This document shows positions 8,743-16,805 of a DNA stretch of 24,416 nucleotides, one piece after another. How positions within the stretch are numbered: position 1 is the first letter of the stretch; each line of letters begins with the position of its first letter. The position numbers and the translations under genes are program-made. The notes under the pieces are model-generated. The model had not been told where the DNA came from, did not search any database, and was given only the letters and a program-made list of their open reading frames with translations. Source of the DNA: Chara braunii. Its lineage: Eukaryota > Streptophyta > Charophyceae > Charales > Characeae. The DNA lies in the NCBI GenBank assembly GCA_003427395.1, contig BFEA01000508.1, positions 378,319 through 402,734 on the forward strand. Direction: 5' to 3'.

Positions 8743-9009
8743 ATGAGTAAAGGAAGGGCGAACTCTAGTCAGCCCATACATGAAGAGTCTGAGCCCAACA
8801 AAGAGAAGGAAACCCTGAAGTTTCCTGATGATGGAGATGAGGATGGCGATGAGGAGGACGAGAGGATGAGAGAAGAGGATGATAAGCATACGTATCAAAG
8901 AGCAAAAAAAAGGGGAATTGGGATTAGCGAGAATGTTACCCAAAGAGATTTAACGCAAAAGAAAAGGAAATACACGGTAAAAAGGAGGGTTTTTACGTGG
9001 GAAAAATGA
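8743..9009 (+). pseudogene. Acidic linker before protease, copy 1
   Basis: 88 codons: a short N-terminal part (SSQPIHEESEPNKEKETLKF), a strongly acidic stretch (DDGDEDGDEEDERMREEDD), then basic residues (KKRKYTVKRR). The counterpart in copy 2 is at about 20860-21090. The acidic-to-basic transition between zinc knuckle and protease is a property of this element family in the window; no enzymatic role is apparent. Confidence 0.6.
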
Positions 9010-9419
9010 TGGATAAGCTTCTGGAGGGACATAACCACCTACTTAATGTGAAAGATATCCTTAGCTCATCCCCGAAGCTGCGCAACGAGTTGAAAACTTG
9101 TCTATTCTGGAAGTTGGTGGCCAGCGTACGTTTAGGTATGTTGATTCCAAAGAAAGCTGAGTGGACGGAGACCGACACGAAGATGGATTGGAGAACCACC
9201 GTTACAGGCAGTGTGGATGTGATCATAAGGGGAATGCCATGTAATGACATGATTGATACTGGGGCCAAAATAAATCTTATTAAAGAGGATCACGAAATAC
9301 GACTGGGCATGCCGATAGACCGCGCTGAAAGTGAGATTTTGATGGGAGCTAACAATAAGGCAGTTTTCATAAGGACGACCTCAAATGTGATGGTGGAAAT
9401 CAGAAAGGTGAAGATTTGA
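8997..9419 (+). pseudogene. Retroviral-type aspartic protease region, copy 1
   Basis: 140 codons open. The active-site motif reads MIDTGAKINLI, with catalytic Asp-Thr-Gly at 9255-9263, preceded by a strand VDVIIRGMPC and followed by EIRLGMPI. Clan AA aspartic proteases act as dimers to cut the polyprotein. The upstream part (LLEGHNHLLNVKD through KMDWRTTV) is helical linker. The frame ends in a stop at 9417-9419 just before FFTMPDYDPRPF-like sequence that continues the fold. The motif itself is intact in this copy. Confidence 0.8.
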
Positions 9420-10078
9420 AATTGTTTCTTCACAATGCCAGACTATGATCCGCGACCATTTATTCCTTAGTAAAACCGAGTCCCTCATACTTAATAAGCA
9501 TAACGAAACTATGTTCCTCATTTTGTGTGACCCTGTGTGTAGAAACTATGAGTTAGTACTTTGCAAAATGGGACTGTGAAGTGTGAGGAATAGGCCCAAT
9601 CTGGGTTCATTCACCATTAAGGAATCGAAAAAGGAAAGGGGGAGAATAAAAAATGGAAAAAAACTGGGACATAGAAGCTACTAAAAACCTTGTCCCTCAG
9701 TCTCCTCAACATTGGTGAAGCAATGCAAATTTTGTTCATATATGAACTGGCAGACCCCAAGACCATCGCGGCGTTGAGGGAGAAGGTTATGGAGAACTCG
9801 ACGGATGGAGAGTTGAACCTGGTATGTCCACTGTGAGGATGGATGGAGGATCAAGCAACGCCTCTGGGCCAAACTGCTAGCTAATATTTTTTAGGGGTGG
9901 GATTAAGTAGGGCTCGCAAAGGCGGTACAAGAGAGTAAGTCAGAAGTGTCATCCTGTCCCCGTTCTAATAACCGAAGATAAATAAGTATACTATGAACGA
10001 GAGGGAGAATTAATACAGCAAATAAGAGAGGAAGCTACGGAAAGGTCGTGTCGTATTAATAACGAGAATCAGACCAAC
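9420..10078 (+). pseudogene. Protease C-terminal end and helical linker, copy 1
   Basis: Stop-rich. A readable block at about 9700-9830 gives LNIGEAMQ, LADPKTIAALREKVMEN and DGELNLV, matched at 21985-22115 in copy 2. This lies between protease and RT. It looks like a helical spacer and has no catalytic motif. Confidence 0.55.
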
Positions 10079-10600
10079 TTGATTGTTGGCGAGCCAGGAT
10101 TCCTTATAGAGGAGGAGAAGGTTTCAATGATAAAGATCATGAAAGACAAGTGTACTACCTATGCTTTCAATAACGAACGACACAGACTCCTTCATGTGGA
10201 CAAAATCTCAATGATTCAGATCCATACTAGACCACATCAACCATGGAATATGAGGGGGGTAAGATACCCGAATCCGATAGATGAGAGGAAAGTGGTGAAC
10301 TATCTTGATGGAAAGATCTGGTCTCATGTTGCTGATTATTCCAGTGGGCCGTACACGTCACTATGATTTTATTTTATTAAGTGAAATGAGACTCTGAGAT
10401 AGGGATAAGATCTGCAAAAGCTGAATGCAGTAACTGCAAAAGATATGGGAGGTCTGTCTAATGCAGACGCGCTCTCGGAGGCATGTGCGGATAGTCCTAT
10501 AATCTCGCTTATAGAACTATATTATGAATATGATCTGTTTTCGGCATATCCACCAGACCGGTCCATGACTGCCATGCATACGCCTAGGAGGTTTGCAACT
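10079..10600 (+). pseudogene. N-terminal part of reverse transcriptase, copy 1
   Basis: The first open block (10079-10366) carries VDKISMIQIHTRPHQPWN and a YLDGKIWSHVADYSSGPY block typical of the fingers region upstream of the palm. After a stop-rich 70 bp, 10445-10600 gives DALSEACADSPIISLIELYYEYDLF, then DRSMTAMHTPR. This is RT motif A, but the catalytic aspartate is glutamate (GAA at 10514-10516). Motif C and the rest of RT are absent: the sequence departs from RT after the GGTTTG at about 10590-10595. Confidence 0.75.
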
Positions 10601-10733
10601 GGCTTCTTTTTGCTTTGGCCTATAGCCAGAGCCTATCAGGCTATTGTGTCTATTCAGCTTGTGAGACCAGGTCATGGTATGACCCCACAGGCCGTATGCT
10701 CACTTAGTTAAGTCCAGTCCTGCCCGGTATCAC
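10590..10733 (+). other. Non-RT tail shared with copy 2
   Basis: About 90 bp after motif A (GCTTTGGCCTATAGCCAGAG, CCTATCAGGCTATTG, CTATTCAGCTTGTG) aligns with 22850-22925 (GCCTACATACAGGGCCTATC, GACTATTTTGCCTATTCAGC). It has no RT similarity. A shared breakpoint plus tail means either a deleted parent element or a family-specific sequence I do not recognise. Confidence 0.55.
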
Positions 10734-10953
10734 TGTTAGTACCAGTCTAGTTCAGTCCAGCTCAGTCAGTCCGCTGGGGGTATACCCCATCTGCAGTCTG
10801 TTTGTCCCATTCTTCGTTTGCACACTTTGAAGTATGTGTGTGTTGGCTCTGCATTGGAATTGCGCTGTCCCTACGAGCTCCATCTCCATTTCCTCCTTCC
10901 TCATCCCTTCGTCTTGATCTTGACAGACCGCCATCTCGGCAAGTCCGTCTAAC
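10734..10953 (+). mobile_element. Putative 5' LTR of a second retroelement
   Basis: 220 bp starting TGTTAG and ending CTAAC directly before a primer-binding site, as expected for an LTR with TG...CA-like inverted ends (the final A is lost or altered). It contains CAGT-rich short repeats at the start (10711-10765) and a pyrimidine-rich end. No second LTR was found in the window, so the element is truncated or its 3' part lies elsewhere. Confidence 0.55.
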
Positions 10954-10965
10954 TAGTATCAGAGC
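10954..10965 (+). promoter_or_regulatory. Primer-binding site complementary to initiator tRNA-Met
   Basis: TAGTATCAGAGC matches the plant retrotransposon primer-binding consensus TGGTATCAGAGC at 11 of 12 positions. In plants this sequence pairs with the 3' end of initiator tRNA-Met to start minus-strand synthesis. It follows the LTR end with no spacer. Confidence 0.7.
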
Positions 10966-11799
10966 AGACGTGTCTCCCTGCTCCCCTCCCTCACCCATCC
11001 CCCCCATCATTTCTCACGTGGCTTGAGCAAAAAAACTCGACACTTCATTTTTATCATGACACTGGTGCACATTTTTCATCATAACGCTTGCATCTGATGT
11101 CTAAAGTTTTTTATCTTCGTTTTTTTAGAAAGCTCTAGATGAACCGCTTCTAATGAGTCATAGATTATCAGATTTTGTACGCTAGGTTTGCAACTACAAC
11201 TGTTCAAAGATCCCAATTATTTTTTCAAAGTTTCAAAATTGTGCGTGCTCGGTTTTCTTATGGGCGCTATTGATACAAGCCACAACTCCAATCACATCAT
11301 ATCATGTTGGAATTGTCTTAAAAAAAACTTCACAACAAGTTTTTTTTTGCTAAAGTCCGTTGAACGGATCAAAAGTTATTAGCAAAAGACAAAATTTTCC
11401 TTCTCTTCTTTCTCCCTCTCCATGGTCATTAGTGCCACGTGGCAACACTTGAAACCCCGCTTGGCTAGGGGGCTGCTCTACATTGAAAATTATTATTTTT
11501 ATTTTCTGCAGATCCGAGCTTGTATGATCAGATCCAACTGCAGTTGTGCAACAAATCAAGACCCCCCAGATATGGGGTTGCACTACAAGTAGAGAATGTG
11601 AGTTTGGGAGATCAAGATCTATCCCAAACCCTTTACTTTACAGATTTCATCAGTCTGGTTAAATTTTTATGTCGTGCTAGCAACTTTGTAGCAGTTTGAA
11701 AACCCCTTTTTCCAAGAGGTTGCATGAAGGCCAAGTTCTATTGGATCGTGGTGATTTTTCTGCTTTTGGCCGCCTAAAAGCTTAGTGTCATTCCTTACT
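10966..11799. other. Unassigned stretch after the primer-binding site
   Basis: No gag or pol similarity was recognised, although an internal region would be expected after a primer-binding site. There are short T-rich and A-rich runs. An open frame at 11350-11583 on the minus strand has no family features. Confidence 0.4.
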
Positions 11800-12360
11800 C
11801 ACTAATCAACCTTCTTCACCCCTTTTCGTTTTTTTCCCTCCCTCTCCTTATCATTTTTTTCTCACTTTAGCACTAATCTCTCACTCTTTCTCACTCTCAT
11901 ATCCTCTTTTCTTCACTTTTCTCCCCACTTTCCCACTGTTCTCCCTTATCCCTCACTTTTCATTCATTTTCCATCATTTTTTTCTCTTCTCTTTTCTTCA
12001 CTCACCCTCTTCCATTAATCCTTCTTTCTCCTTTTCACCTTTTCCATCCTTTTTTCTCTCATTCTCTCATCGTCCTCTCCTTCTTTTCCCCCCCAACTAT
12101 AACCTCATCATCTCTTCATCTATCACTTCAATCTTTTCTCTTTCTTATTTATTTTTATTTTTCTTCATCACTTTTTCATCCCTCCTTCCTCTCAACTTTA
12201 TTTATTTATTATTTTTTTTATTATTTTGCCATTGTATTGATTATTTTTTGTTTTCTTTAAAAATTTGAACTATCTTATTTCCTACCTGTTTTATTTTTTT
12301 CTGATTTATTTTATGTCTATTTTTATTTATTCTAAAAATTTAAATTTTTTTGCGACACCT
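11800..12360. repeat. Pyrimidine-rich low-complexity tract
   Basis: Over 500 bp of C and T with few purines (TTCTCACTTT, CTCTCCTTAT-like words). Such mirror-like polypurine-polypyrimidine DNA can adopt triplex structures. It grades into T-rich DNA after 12190. Confidence 0.8.
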
Positions 12361-12398
12361 CTATATTTTGTTCAGACTTAGTCATTCTTGCTTTTGGT

Positions 12399-12434
12399 GC
12401 ATATTTTGAACCCTTGGAGATAATGAAGTGCTGC

Positions 12435-12466
<32 letters not shown>

Positions 12467-12750
12467 NNTTNNTTTTTTCCAGCACATTTTGACCTCTTGG
12501 GGGTAGCAAAGTGTTGACCAAAGTTTTCCATTTTACTTAGTCATTCTTAATGGCAGGATACTTCGTCCCCATCGGGGTAATGAAATACTTAGTTTTTTCT
12601 CGACTCTCCTCCACCTCTTAATTTCATTATTGTTTTATTTATTTTTCTTAAAGTTTTTATTTGCGGCATTATAAAACTTAGCATACTTCTCTCAACATTT
12701 CCTTCCCCTCAACACATTGTTGACCCCAGGGGAGGTAGNAGGGAAATNTC
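12399..12750. repeat. Four diverged ~35-bp units between homopolymers
   Basis: Units at about 12399-12434, 12482-12516, 12554-12590 and 12713-12750 share the pattern CAYATTTTGACCCC, a GGGG-containing part, then TAATGAAGTGCTG-like sequence. CCCC/GGGG in each makes a small stem (CCCCATCGGGG in the third, CCCCAGGGG in the fourth). ACTTAGTCATTCTT at 12377 and 12534 is a further shared flank. Heavy divergence makes the count approximate. Confidence 0.55.
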
Positions 12751-12882
12751 ACCGAAAAAAAAAAAAAAAAAAAAAAAAATCTCTTCTAACCTGTTTATAT
12801 TTTTTTTNTCTTNTANNNTTTTTTTTTTTTTTTTTTTTTTNNTNTNTTTTTATCTCGAAATTTTNTNNTTTTTTTTTTTTTT
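12440..12882. repeat. Homopolymer runs with assembly Ns
   Basis: Long T runs at about 12438-12478, 12801-12840 and 12867-12881 and an A run near 12755-12779, with N bases at 12467-12468, 12471-12472, around 12739-12749, 12808-12818 and 12841-12868. These are likely sequencing or assembly uncertainty. The 80-codon frame at 12717-12959 is composed of homopolymer codons and Ns and is not a gene. Confidence 0.85.
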
Positions 12883-13433
12883 CTTTTCCCCCTCCCTTCC
12901 ATGGTTTTTATTTTATTTTCTTGATTATGTTGCCGCTACTTCACCCTCACTTCCCCTAAGTCCGGTAAGGGTTTTCGTAAGATTTATGGTTCTTCTAACC
13001 CCCTCCTTTCTTGGCTCCTCCCGTTGGGCACCTTGGACCCCAATGAATCATTCCCCCTCAACCGGGCTCGTGCTACCATCTCACACGCTGTCGGGGCAAA
13101 TACCCTTGGGGTTTTGAACGCCGAACGCTGTCCGTCTGTTTTGTTGAATTGAGGAATTTGCTGAGACTGACGTTTGCTAAAAAGTTTATTCAAACCAACC
13201 ATGTGATTGAGATTATTAAACTTTTTTAGAACCTGGCGTCATTGACGTCCGAATGAAACAGCTGGAGTTGGCGGTACGACCTTTCGTCTGCAGTTACCGA
13301 CAGGGCTCCAAGGGCACATGATCGTGGAAAGACTGAAAACTAGACTATTCTACCTAAAGACCGACGCGCGGCTGCTAAGCCGCTCGATTCAGGGCCTAGG
13401 TAGGCGGAAAAGAGGGATGCGCCGGGTATGGGG
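12883..13433. other. Unassigned stretch
   Basis: No gene recognised. At 13087-13123 there is TGTCGGGGCAAATACCCTTG followed by GGGTTTTGAACGCC, a terminus-like hairpin motif also seen at 21605-21643 (complement) and 22926-22950. Confidence 0.4.
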
Positions 13434-13690
13434 CTACAGCGCGAGAGGAATAGCAAGGTTCTTTTTCCTGGGCATGCCGGGCTGACCTCGAACCCGAGTA
13501 GGACCAGCAGGCCTATGTCGAGGCCTACCCGATGGGTGGCCCTGGAGCTGTGGATGGGCAGCCATCCACGGGGAAGTAGCAGGCAGGCAGAGCTTGCTAG
13601 CCACTAGCCAGCAAGGCCTGCTAGACCACAGACAGGCGGGGCCTGCAAGGCCACAGGCAGGGTGGGCCTGCAAGGTCACGGCAAGGGGAT
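13434..13690. repeat. GC-rich 25-bp minisatellite and flanking hairpins
   Basis: Three units at 13615, 13640 and 13665 (period 25) follow GGCCTGCAAGGCCACAGGCA with variants. Each can fold on GCCTG/CAGGC. Just upstream GTGGATGG/CCATCCAC (13550-13569, 8 bp, loop GCAG) and CTTGCTAGCC paired to AGCCAGCAAG (near 13592-13614) form further hairpins. Open frames on the minus strand here are repeat-derived. Confidence 0.7.
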
Positions 13691-13745
13691 AGGGACAGGG
13701 CTGAGCTTTTCATATAGAAGAGCTGCTCCTATCACTATCGTGACA

Positions 13746-13833
13746 GGAGCTAGCCCAGTAGGTTACAATGCGAGACTACTACCCAGCAGGTATTGGGGTG
13801 GAATCCGACATACTGCGCTACTGGGCTAGCTCC
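13746..13833. repeat. 16-bp perfect inverted repeat around a 56-bp spacer
   Basis: GGAGCTAGCCCAGTAG at 13746-13761 is exactly complementary to CTACTGGGCTAGCTCC at 13818-13833. It overlaps the 3' arm of the smaller hairpin at 13726-13749, so the two structures compete. Confidence 0.85.
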
Positions 13834-13986
13834 TTTTGCAGCAGCCCACTATACTGGGGCAGTTGGGCGCGGCCTATTTCAGCCGTGCGATCTTCGAGAT
13901 CGCGCGGCTGATTGCGCCGTAGATGGGCATGGCCCCTGCGCAAGGATGACGCGCATAAATCGAGAAATGGTCCAAAATCCCGGTAG

Positions 13987-14020
13987 GGATTTGAACCCGG
14001 CTCTGTATCCCAATGTGCCA
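13987..14020 (-). promoter_or_regulatory. Pol III-like A and B boxes, minus strand
   Basis: On the minus strand TGGCACATTGG (14020-14010) matches the A box consensus at all but one position, and GGTTCAAATCC (13997-13987) is a perfect B box. The gap is only 12 nt against about 30 in tRNA genes, so no cloverleaf fits. It could be a tRNA-derived relic or a SINE remnant. Confidence 0.3.
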
Positions 14021-14598
14021 TAGCAAGCCGAAATCGGGCGTGACCGTTGGCAAAGCCATGAAATAACGGGGGGGAAAAAAAAAAAAAAAAAAAAAAAGTC
14101 TTTGCAGACTATATGGGAGCACAAAGGCTCCCACTTCGTTTTGAACAGATGACTGTGGCCACGAGATCTTGAGATCTCGCGGCCCACAGTTCACACGCGG
14201 GGAGCAAGAGGGGGTAGGAGGAATGGAGTGGAGAGTGAGAGAGAGAGAAATGGGAGGGTAGGGCGAGGAGGACCTGCTCCTCCCTACCTTCCAGCTGCCT
14301 CCCCATTGTCAGGGGGGGTAAGAGGAAAAAGAAAAGAAAAGAAAAGAAGAAAAAGAAAAGAAAGAGAAAACGGAAAACGGGATCTGAGTTTTTTTTTTTG
14401 AAAAGTGGTATTTTTTTGGTTTGCGCCACTATTTTTTGGATGGAGTAAAACAATTTTGTTGGCCTTGCATTTTTTTTTGTAGGTAGTCAGGCACATAGGC
14501 CATGTGCATGAATTGTTTTAGATGTTTTTATATATCGAATATTTTTCTAAAATTCACCAAAGTCGGGGTACTTTTTGCACCCCGTTCTGAGCCTGTCG

Positions 14599-14658
14599 GG
14601 ATTTGAACTCGTGAATTTTCACGAGTTATTTCCCTACTCCTCCCAACTCTGACAACTG
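14599..14658 (-). promoter_or_regulatory. Second Pol III-like box pair, minus strand
   Basis: AGTTCAAATCC (complement of 14599-14609) differs from a B box at one base. TGTCAGAGTTGG upstream on the minus strand (complement of about 14644-14655) resembles an A box, with tRNA-like spacing of about 34 nt. The acceptor and T stems do not pair well, so I do not call a tRNA. The intervening sequence contains the perfect hairpin at 14606-14627. Confidence 0.3.
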
Positions 14659-14946
14659 TCCTCCCCGTTTTCAGGGGGGGCCAGCAGAGGTGAGGGAGAT
14701 GCAGTTGGTCCCAACTGCATGCTCCTGACTCATATTAAAGCCGGGAACAGTACAGTTGGGGGGATCTAACTTCTTTTTATTTTCTTCTTTTGTTTTCTGT
14801 GTTTTTTTTTTTCGTGAGGACACTTGTCCTCACCAGCTGCTACCTTTGGCACAAGCTGCCAGAGATAACTGTCAGGCTCCCGTTTTCAAGGGGAGCCTGG
14901 AAAGTTAAAAGTCACTTGAGGGAAAAGGCTAAGTACAACCTTTTCC

Positions 14947-14986
14947 TTGATGTATCTGCACTGGGAAAAGTGCCCAGATACATCAA
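14947..14986. repeat. 12-bp perfect two-tier hairpin
   Basis: TTGATGTATCTG pairs exactly with CAGATACATCAA. Inside, CACT pairs with AGTG around the loop GGGAAA, leaving a 2-nt CC bulge on the right. The plan (outer stem, asymmetric bulge, inner stem, 6-nt loop) recalls the 43-nt family at the start of the window although the sequence is unrelated. Confidence 0.8.
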
Positions 14987-15257
14987 ACTGAAAGGGGCTA
15001 TAACTTTTCAACCCCTTATCAGAAAAACAAAAGAAAAACAGATTTGGAAATGCCATAAATTCAGCTCTCTCGTGAAAATCTGAAGATAGCTGAATTGAAA
15101 AGAAAACGAAAAAGAAAGAAAAGCCACGGCCACGAATGTGGCCGCAGCTATGATTAGAAACAGGCCAAACTGGCCTGAATGTGACTCTGGCCAGAGGCTG
15201 TGAACCGGAGGGATTACTGAGGGGAACTTGGCTGGAAACAACCATTTTCCCACTGAA

Positions 15258-15286
15258 CCTGCACTCAGTGTGGGGCTGAGTGCAGG
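15258..15286. repeat. 11-bp perfect hairpin
   Basis: CCTGCACTCAG and CTGAGTGCAGG are separated by TGTGGGG. One of the strongest members of the second hairpin chain. Confidence 0.85.
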
Positions 15287-15759
15287 GAAAAGGGAGAAAA
15301 AGAGGGGGGCAGTTGAGTACAACTGCCACCCTAAGTGTGTGGCTGAGGTGAAACAGCCTCAGTCCGTTGATCTGGCTCAGATCAATGGCCCCAGGCAAGT
15401 GACGAATTTTGCCTGGGGGCAACTGAGGCTGCTGCTGCCCTCCTCAGCCACTACAAAAGAGGCAGGACAACTGCCTCACACTTGCCTCCAGCTGCCAGTG
15501 TGCGGCAACACACTTGCCTCATCGCTGGAGTGTTGGAGAGGAGGCAGGAGTGCTGTCGGCGGAGCTGGAGGACTGCGGAGGAGCGCGACGAAGGAGGAGG
15601 CAGCCATAGCCTTGGCTGGAGCGCTCTGCTCCACCCCTTGGCAGGCTGGTCTCAAGGCGGACTCTGCGGCAGCATGGTGAGGAGCGGCAACGGAGCATGG
15701 CAAGGAGTGACGAGGAGCACGACAACTGGTGAAGGTGTGCCGACCGATATTTTCGGCAA

Positions 15760-16290
15760 CCATAACCTATTTTGTGGGGTTATGCTGCTGAAATACCGCG
15801 ACGTCGGCGCGACACCTTTATTTTGAGGGGTGACGCTGCCGTTTTCATGACACGCCGGCGGCACTTTGTTTTAAAGAGTAGCGCTGTTATCTTTTTTGAC
15901 GTAGTACGACACAGTGAAGCGCCGCCGTTTTTTTTACGGTGGTACGGCACGCCGAAGCACTGCTGTTGTTTTTGTTCTGGTAGAGCACAGCGAAGCGTCA
16001 CCGTTTTTTTTACGGTGGTACGGCACAGCGAGCGCTGCCTTTTTTTTTGCGGTGGTACGACACGGCGAAGCGCTGCCGTTTTTTTTACAGTGGTATGACA
16101 CAGCGAAGCGCTGCCGTCTTTTTGCGGTGGTACGACACGGCGAAGCGCTCCCGTTTTTTTTACGGTGGTACGGCACGACGAAGCGCCGCCGTCTTTTACG
16201 GTGGTATGACACGGCGGAGCGCTGCCGTTTTCTTTTTTTTCTACGGGGCACGGTGTGATGACGTGTTGCCATTTTCGACGAGAGTTCGGC
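15760..16290. repeat. 38-bp minisatellite (about 10 clear units)
   Basis: Units begin at about 15900, 15939, 15980, 16014, 16051, 16089, 16126, 16164, 16200 and 16245. The pattern is GGTGGTACGRCACRGCGAAG, then CGCTGCCG, a T8 run and AC. CAGCG/CGCTG or ACGGC/GCCGT lets most units fold. More diverged copies precede 15900 (GTGACGCTGCCGTTTTCATG at 15829). Because 38 is not a multiple of 3 and the unit lacks stops, open frames run through on both strands (239 and 194 codons on minus; 114-117 on plus). These are repeat artefacts, rich in Arg, Pro, Thr and Lys, with no domain. Confidence 0.9.
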
Positions 16291-16530
16291 ACGGCAGTAG
16301 AACTGCGGCACGACGGTGGGACGTGCGGCGCGACAGTGAAGGTTTTTTTTACGACGTTGAAAGTTTTTCTGTTGCGGCGCGGAACTGCTTTTCTTGGTGA
16401 AGGTCTGATACCATTGGTGTGTACGGCAGCAGCAGCGTGACATGGTGGCGGTTGACGACATGCGACGGTACGAAATCTGAGCGCGACAAGCTGGTTCATT
16501 TTTTTTTATGCGGCACATACGATAAATGTT
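16291..16530. other. Decayed continuation of the minisatellite
   Basis: Words such as GGCACGACGGTGGGACG, GCGGCGCG and GACGACATGCGACGGTACG recall the 38-bp unit, but periodicity is lost. A T-run lies at 16498-16507. No gene seen. Confidence 0.5.
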
Positions 16531-16536
16531 TTGTAG

Positions 16537-16805
16537 TTGGGACTAATCAATACTTGTGGCAGTGGGACTGGACTACTTGGGACTGCCTGGATTCAGTTGG
16601 GACTGACGTGCGACGCGGGTGGTCATTTGCGACAGTCTTGACGCATGTGGTTTTGAGATTCGACACCGGTTTTATTTTATTTAGAAGTGTGGCAGAAACG
16701 GTTTTCGACTCAATAGTCATTCGATAAAGTGTTTGACAGCATGGGACCACCTGGAACCGCGTGGGACCATCTAGGATAGCCTGAGACCAGTTGGGACTGA
16801 CGAGG
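16537..16805. repeat. Degenerate GGGAC-type short repeats
   Basis: Repeated TGGGACTGGACTACT, TTGGGACTGCCTGG, TGGGACCACCTGGA and GTGGGACCATCTAGG words, with CAGTTGGGACTGACG at about 16595 and again at about 16788. The period varies between 20 and 26 bp. Low confidence as a single array. Confidence 0.5.

Larger units (their letters stand above)
6029..10710 (+). mobile_element. Ty3/gypsy-type retroelement, broken copy 1
   Basis: Domains in order on the plus strand: gag capsid-like region (6029-6720), basic and low-complexity gag C-terminus (6720-8100), zinc knuckle (8119-8160), acidic linker (8743-9009), aspartic protease (8997-9419), helical linker (about 9700-9830), and the start of reverse transcriptase (10079-10600). 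The same order recurs in copy 2 (19475-22960). Many stops and frameshifts make it non-functional. A 730-bp DNA element interrupts it at 7110-7839. Most of RT, RNase H and integrase are missing, and no matching LTR pair was found. The domain order and wording resemble elements I recall from Chara braunii; this needs a search. Confidence 0.75.
13704..14760. repeat. Hairpin chain, first half
   Basis: Inverted repeats with different stems: AGCTTTT/AAGAGCT 13704-13724; CTCCTATCAC/GTGACAGGAG 13726-13749; a 16-bp perfect pair 13746-13761 with 13818-13833; CAGCCGTGCGATCT with its partner 13880-13910; TGCGC/GCGCA 13937-13955; AAATCCC/GGGATTT 13975-13992; TGGGAGC/GCTCCCA 14114-14133; a 38-bp palindrome 14152-14190 centred on CGAGATCT TG AGATCTCG; CCTCCCC/GGGGGGG 14298-14318; CGGGGT/ACCCCG 14564-14584; AACTCGTGAA/TTCACGAGTT 14606-14627; CCTCCCC/GGGGGGG 14660-14680; ATGCAGTTGG/CCAACTGCAT 14699-14720. 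Purine-rich filler (14200-14400) and poly-A/T runs lie between. No protein gene is apparent. Confidence 0.8.
14814..15633. repeat. Hairpin chain, second half
   Basis: About twenty hairpins in 820 bp, nearly end to end: 14814-14833 (9 bp), 14847-14861 (5), 14873-14899 (9), 14919-14948 (8-10), 14947-14986 (12 plus 4 inner), 14988-15022 (10, one bulge), 15039-15082 (7), 15058-15096 (9, overlapping), 15127-15144 (7), 15161-15177 (7), 15185-15196 (palindrome), 15222-15251 (two-tier, GAAA loop), 15258-15286 (11), 15304-15331 (8+3), 15341-15364 (8), 15365-15387 (11 with one G-T), 15389-15418 (10), 15423-15447 (6), 15459-15477 (7), 15497-15514 (6), 15617-15633 (6). Most stems are perfect and their sequences largely unrelated. 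Open frames across it are incidental. Confidence 0.85.

Noticed and set aside
10762-11026. Overlapping open frames in the putative LTR
   Set aside because: Both strands are open in pyrimidine-rich DNA; the LTR and primer-binding-site reading explains the sequence better.
12717-12959. 80-codon frame with unknown residues
   Set aside because: Built of poly-Lys and poly-Phe codons from homopolymers and Ns.
13987-14030. A tRNA gene on the minus strand
   Set aside because: Boxes are too close together, the acceptor stem does not pair and there is no anticodon arm.
14886-15680. 178- and 150-codon frames across the hairpin chain
   Set aside because: They follow palindromic DNA and are open on both strands; no protein family features.
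15780-16518. Long minus-strand open frames of 239 and 194 codons
   Set aside because: They lie in a 38-bp minisatellite without stops; overlapping frames are open on both strands, composition is repetitive, and no domain is present.
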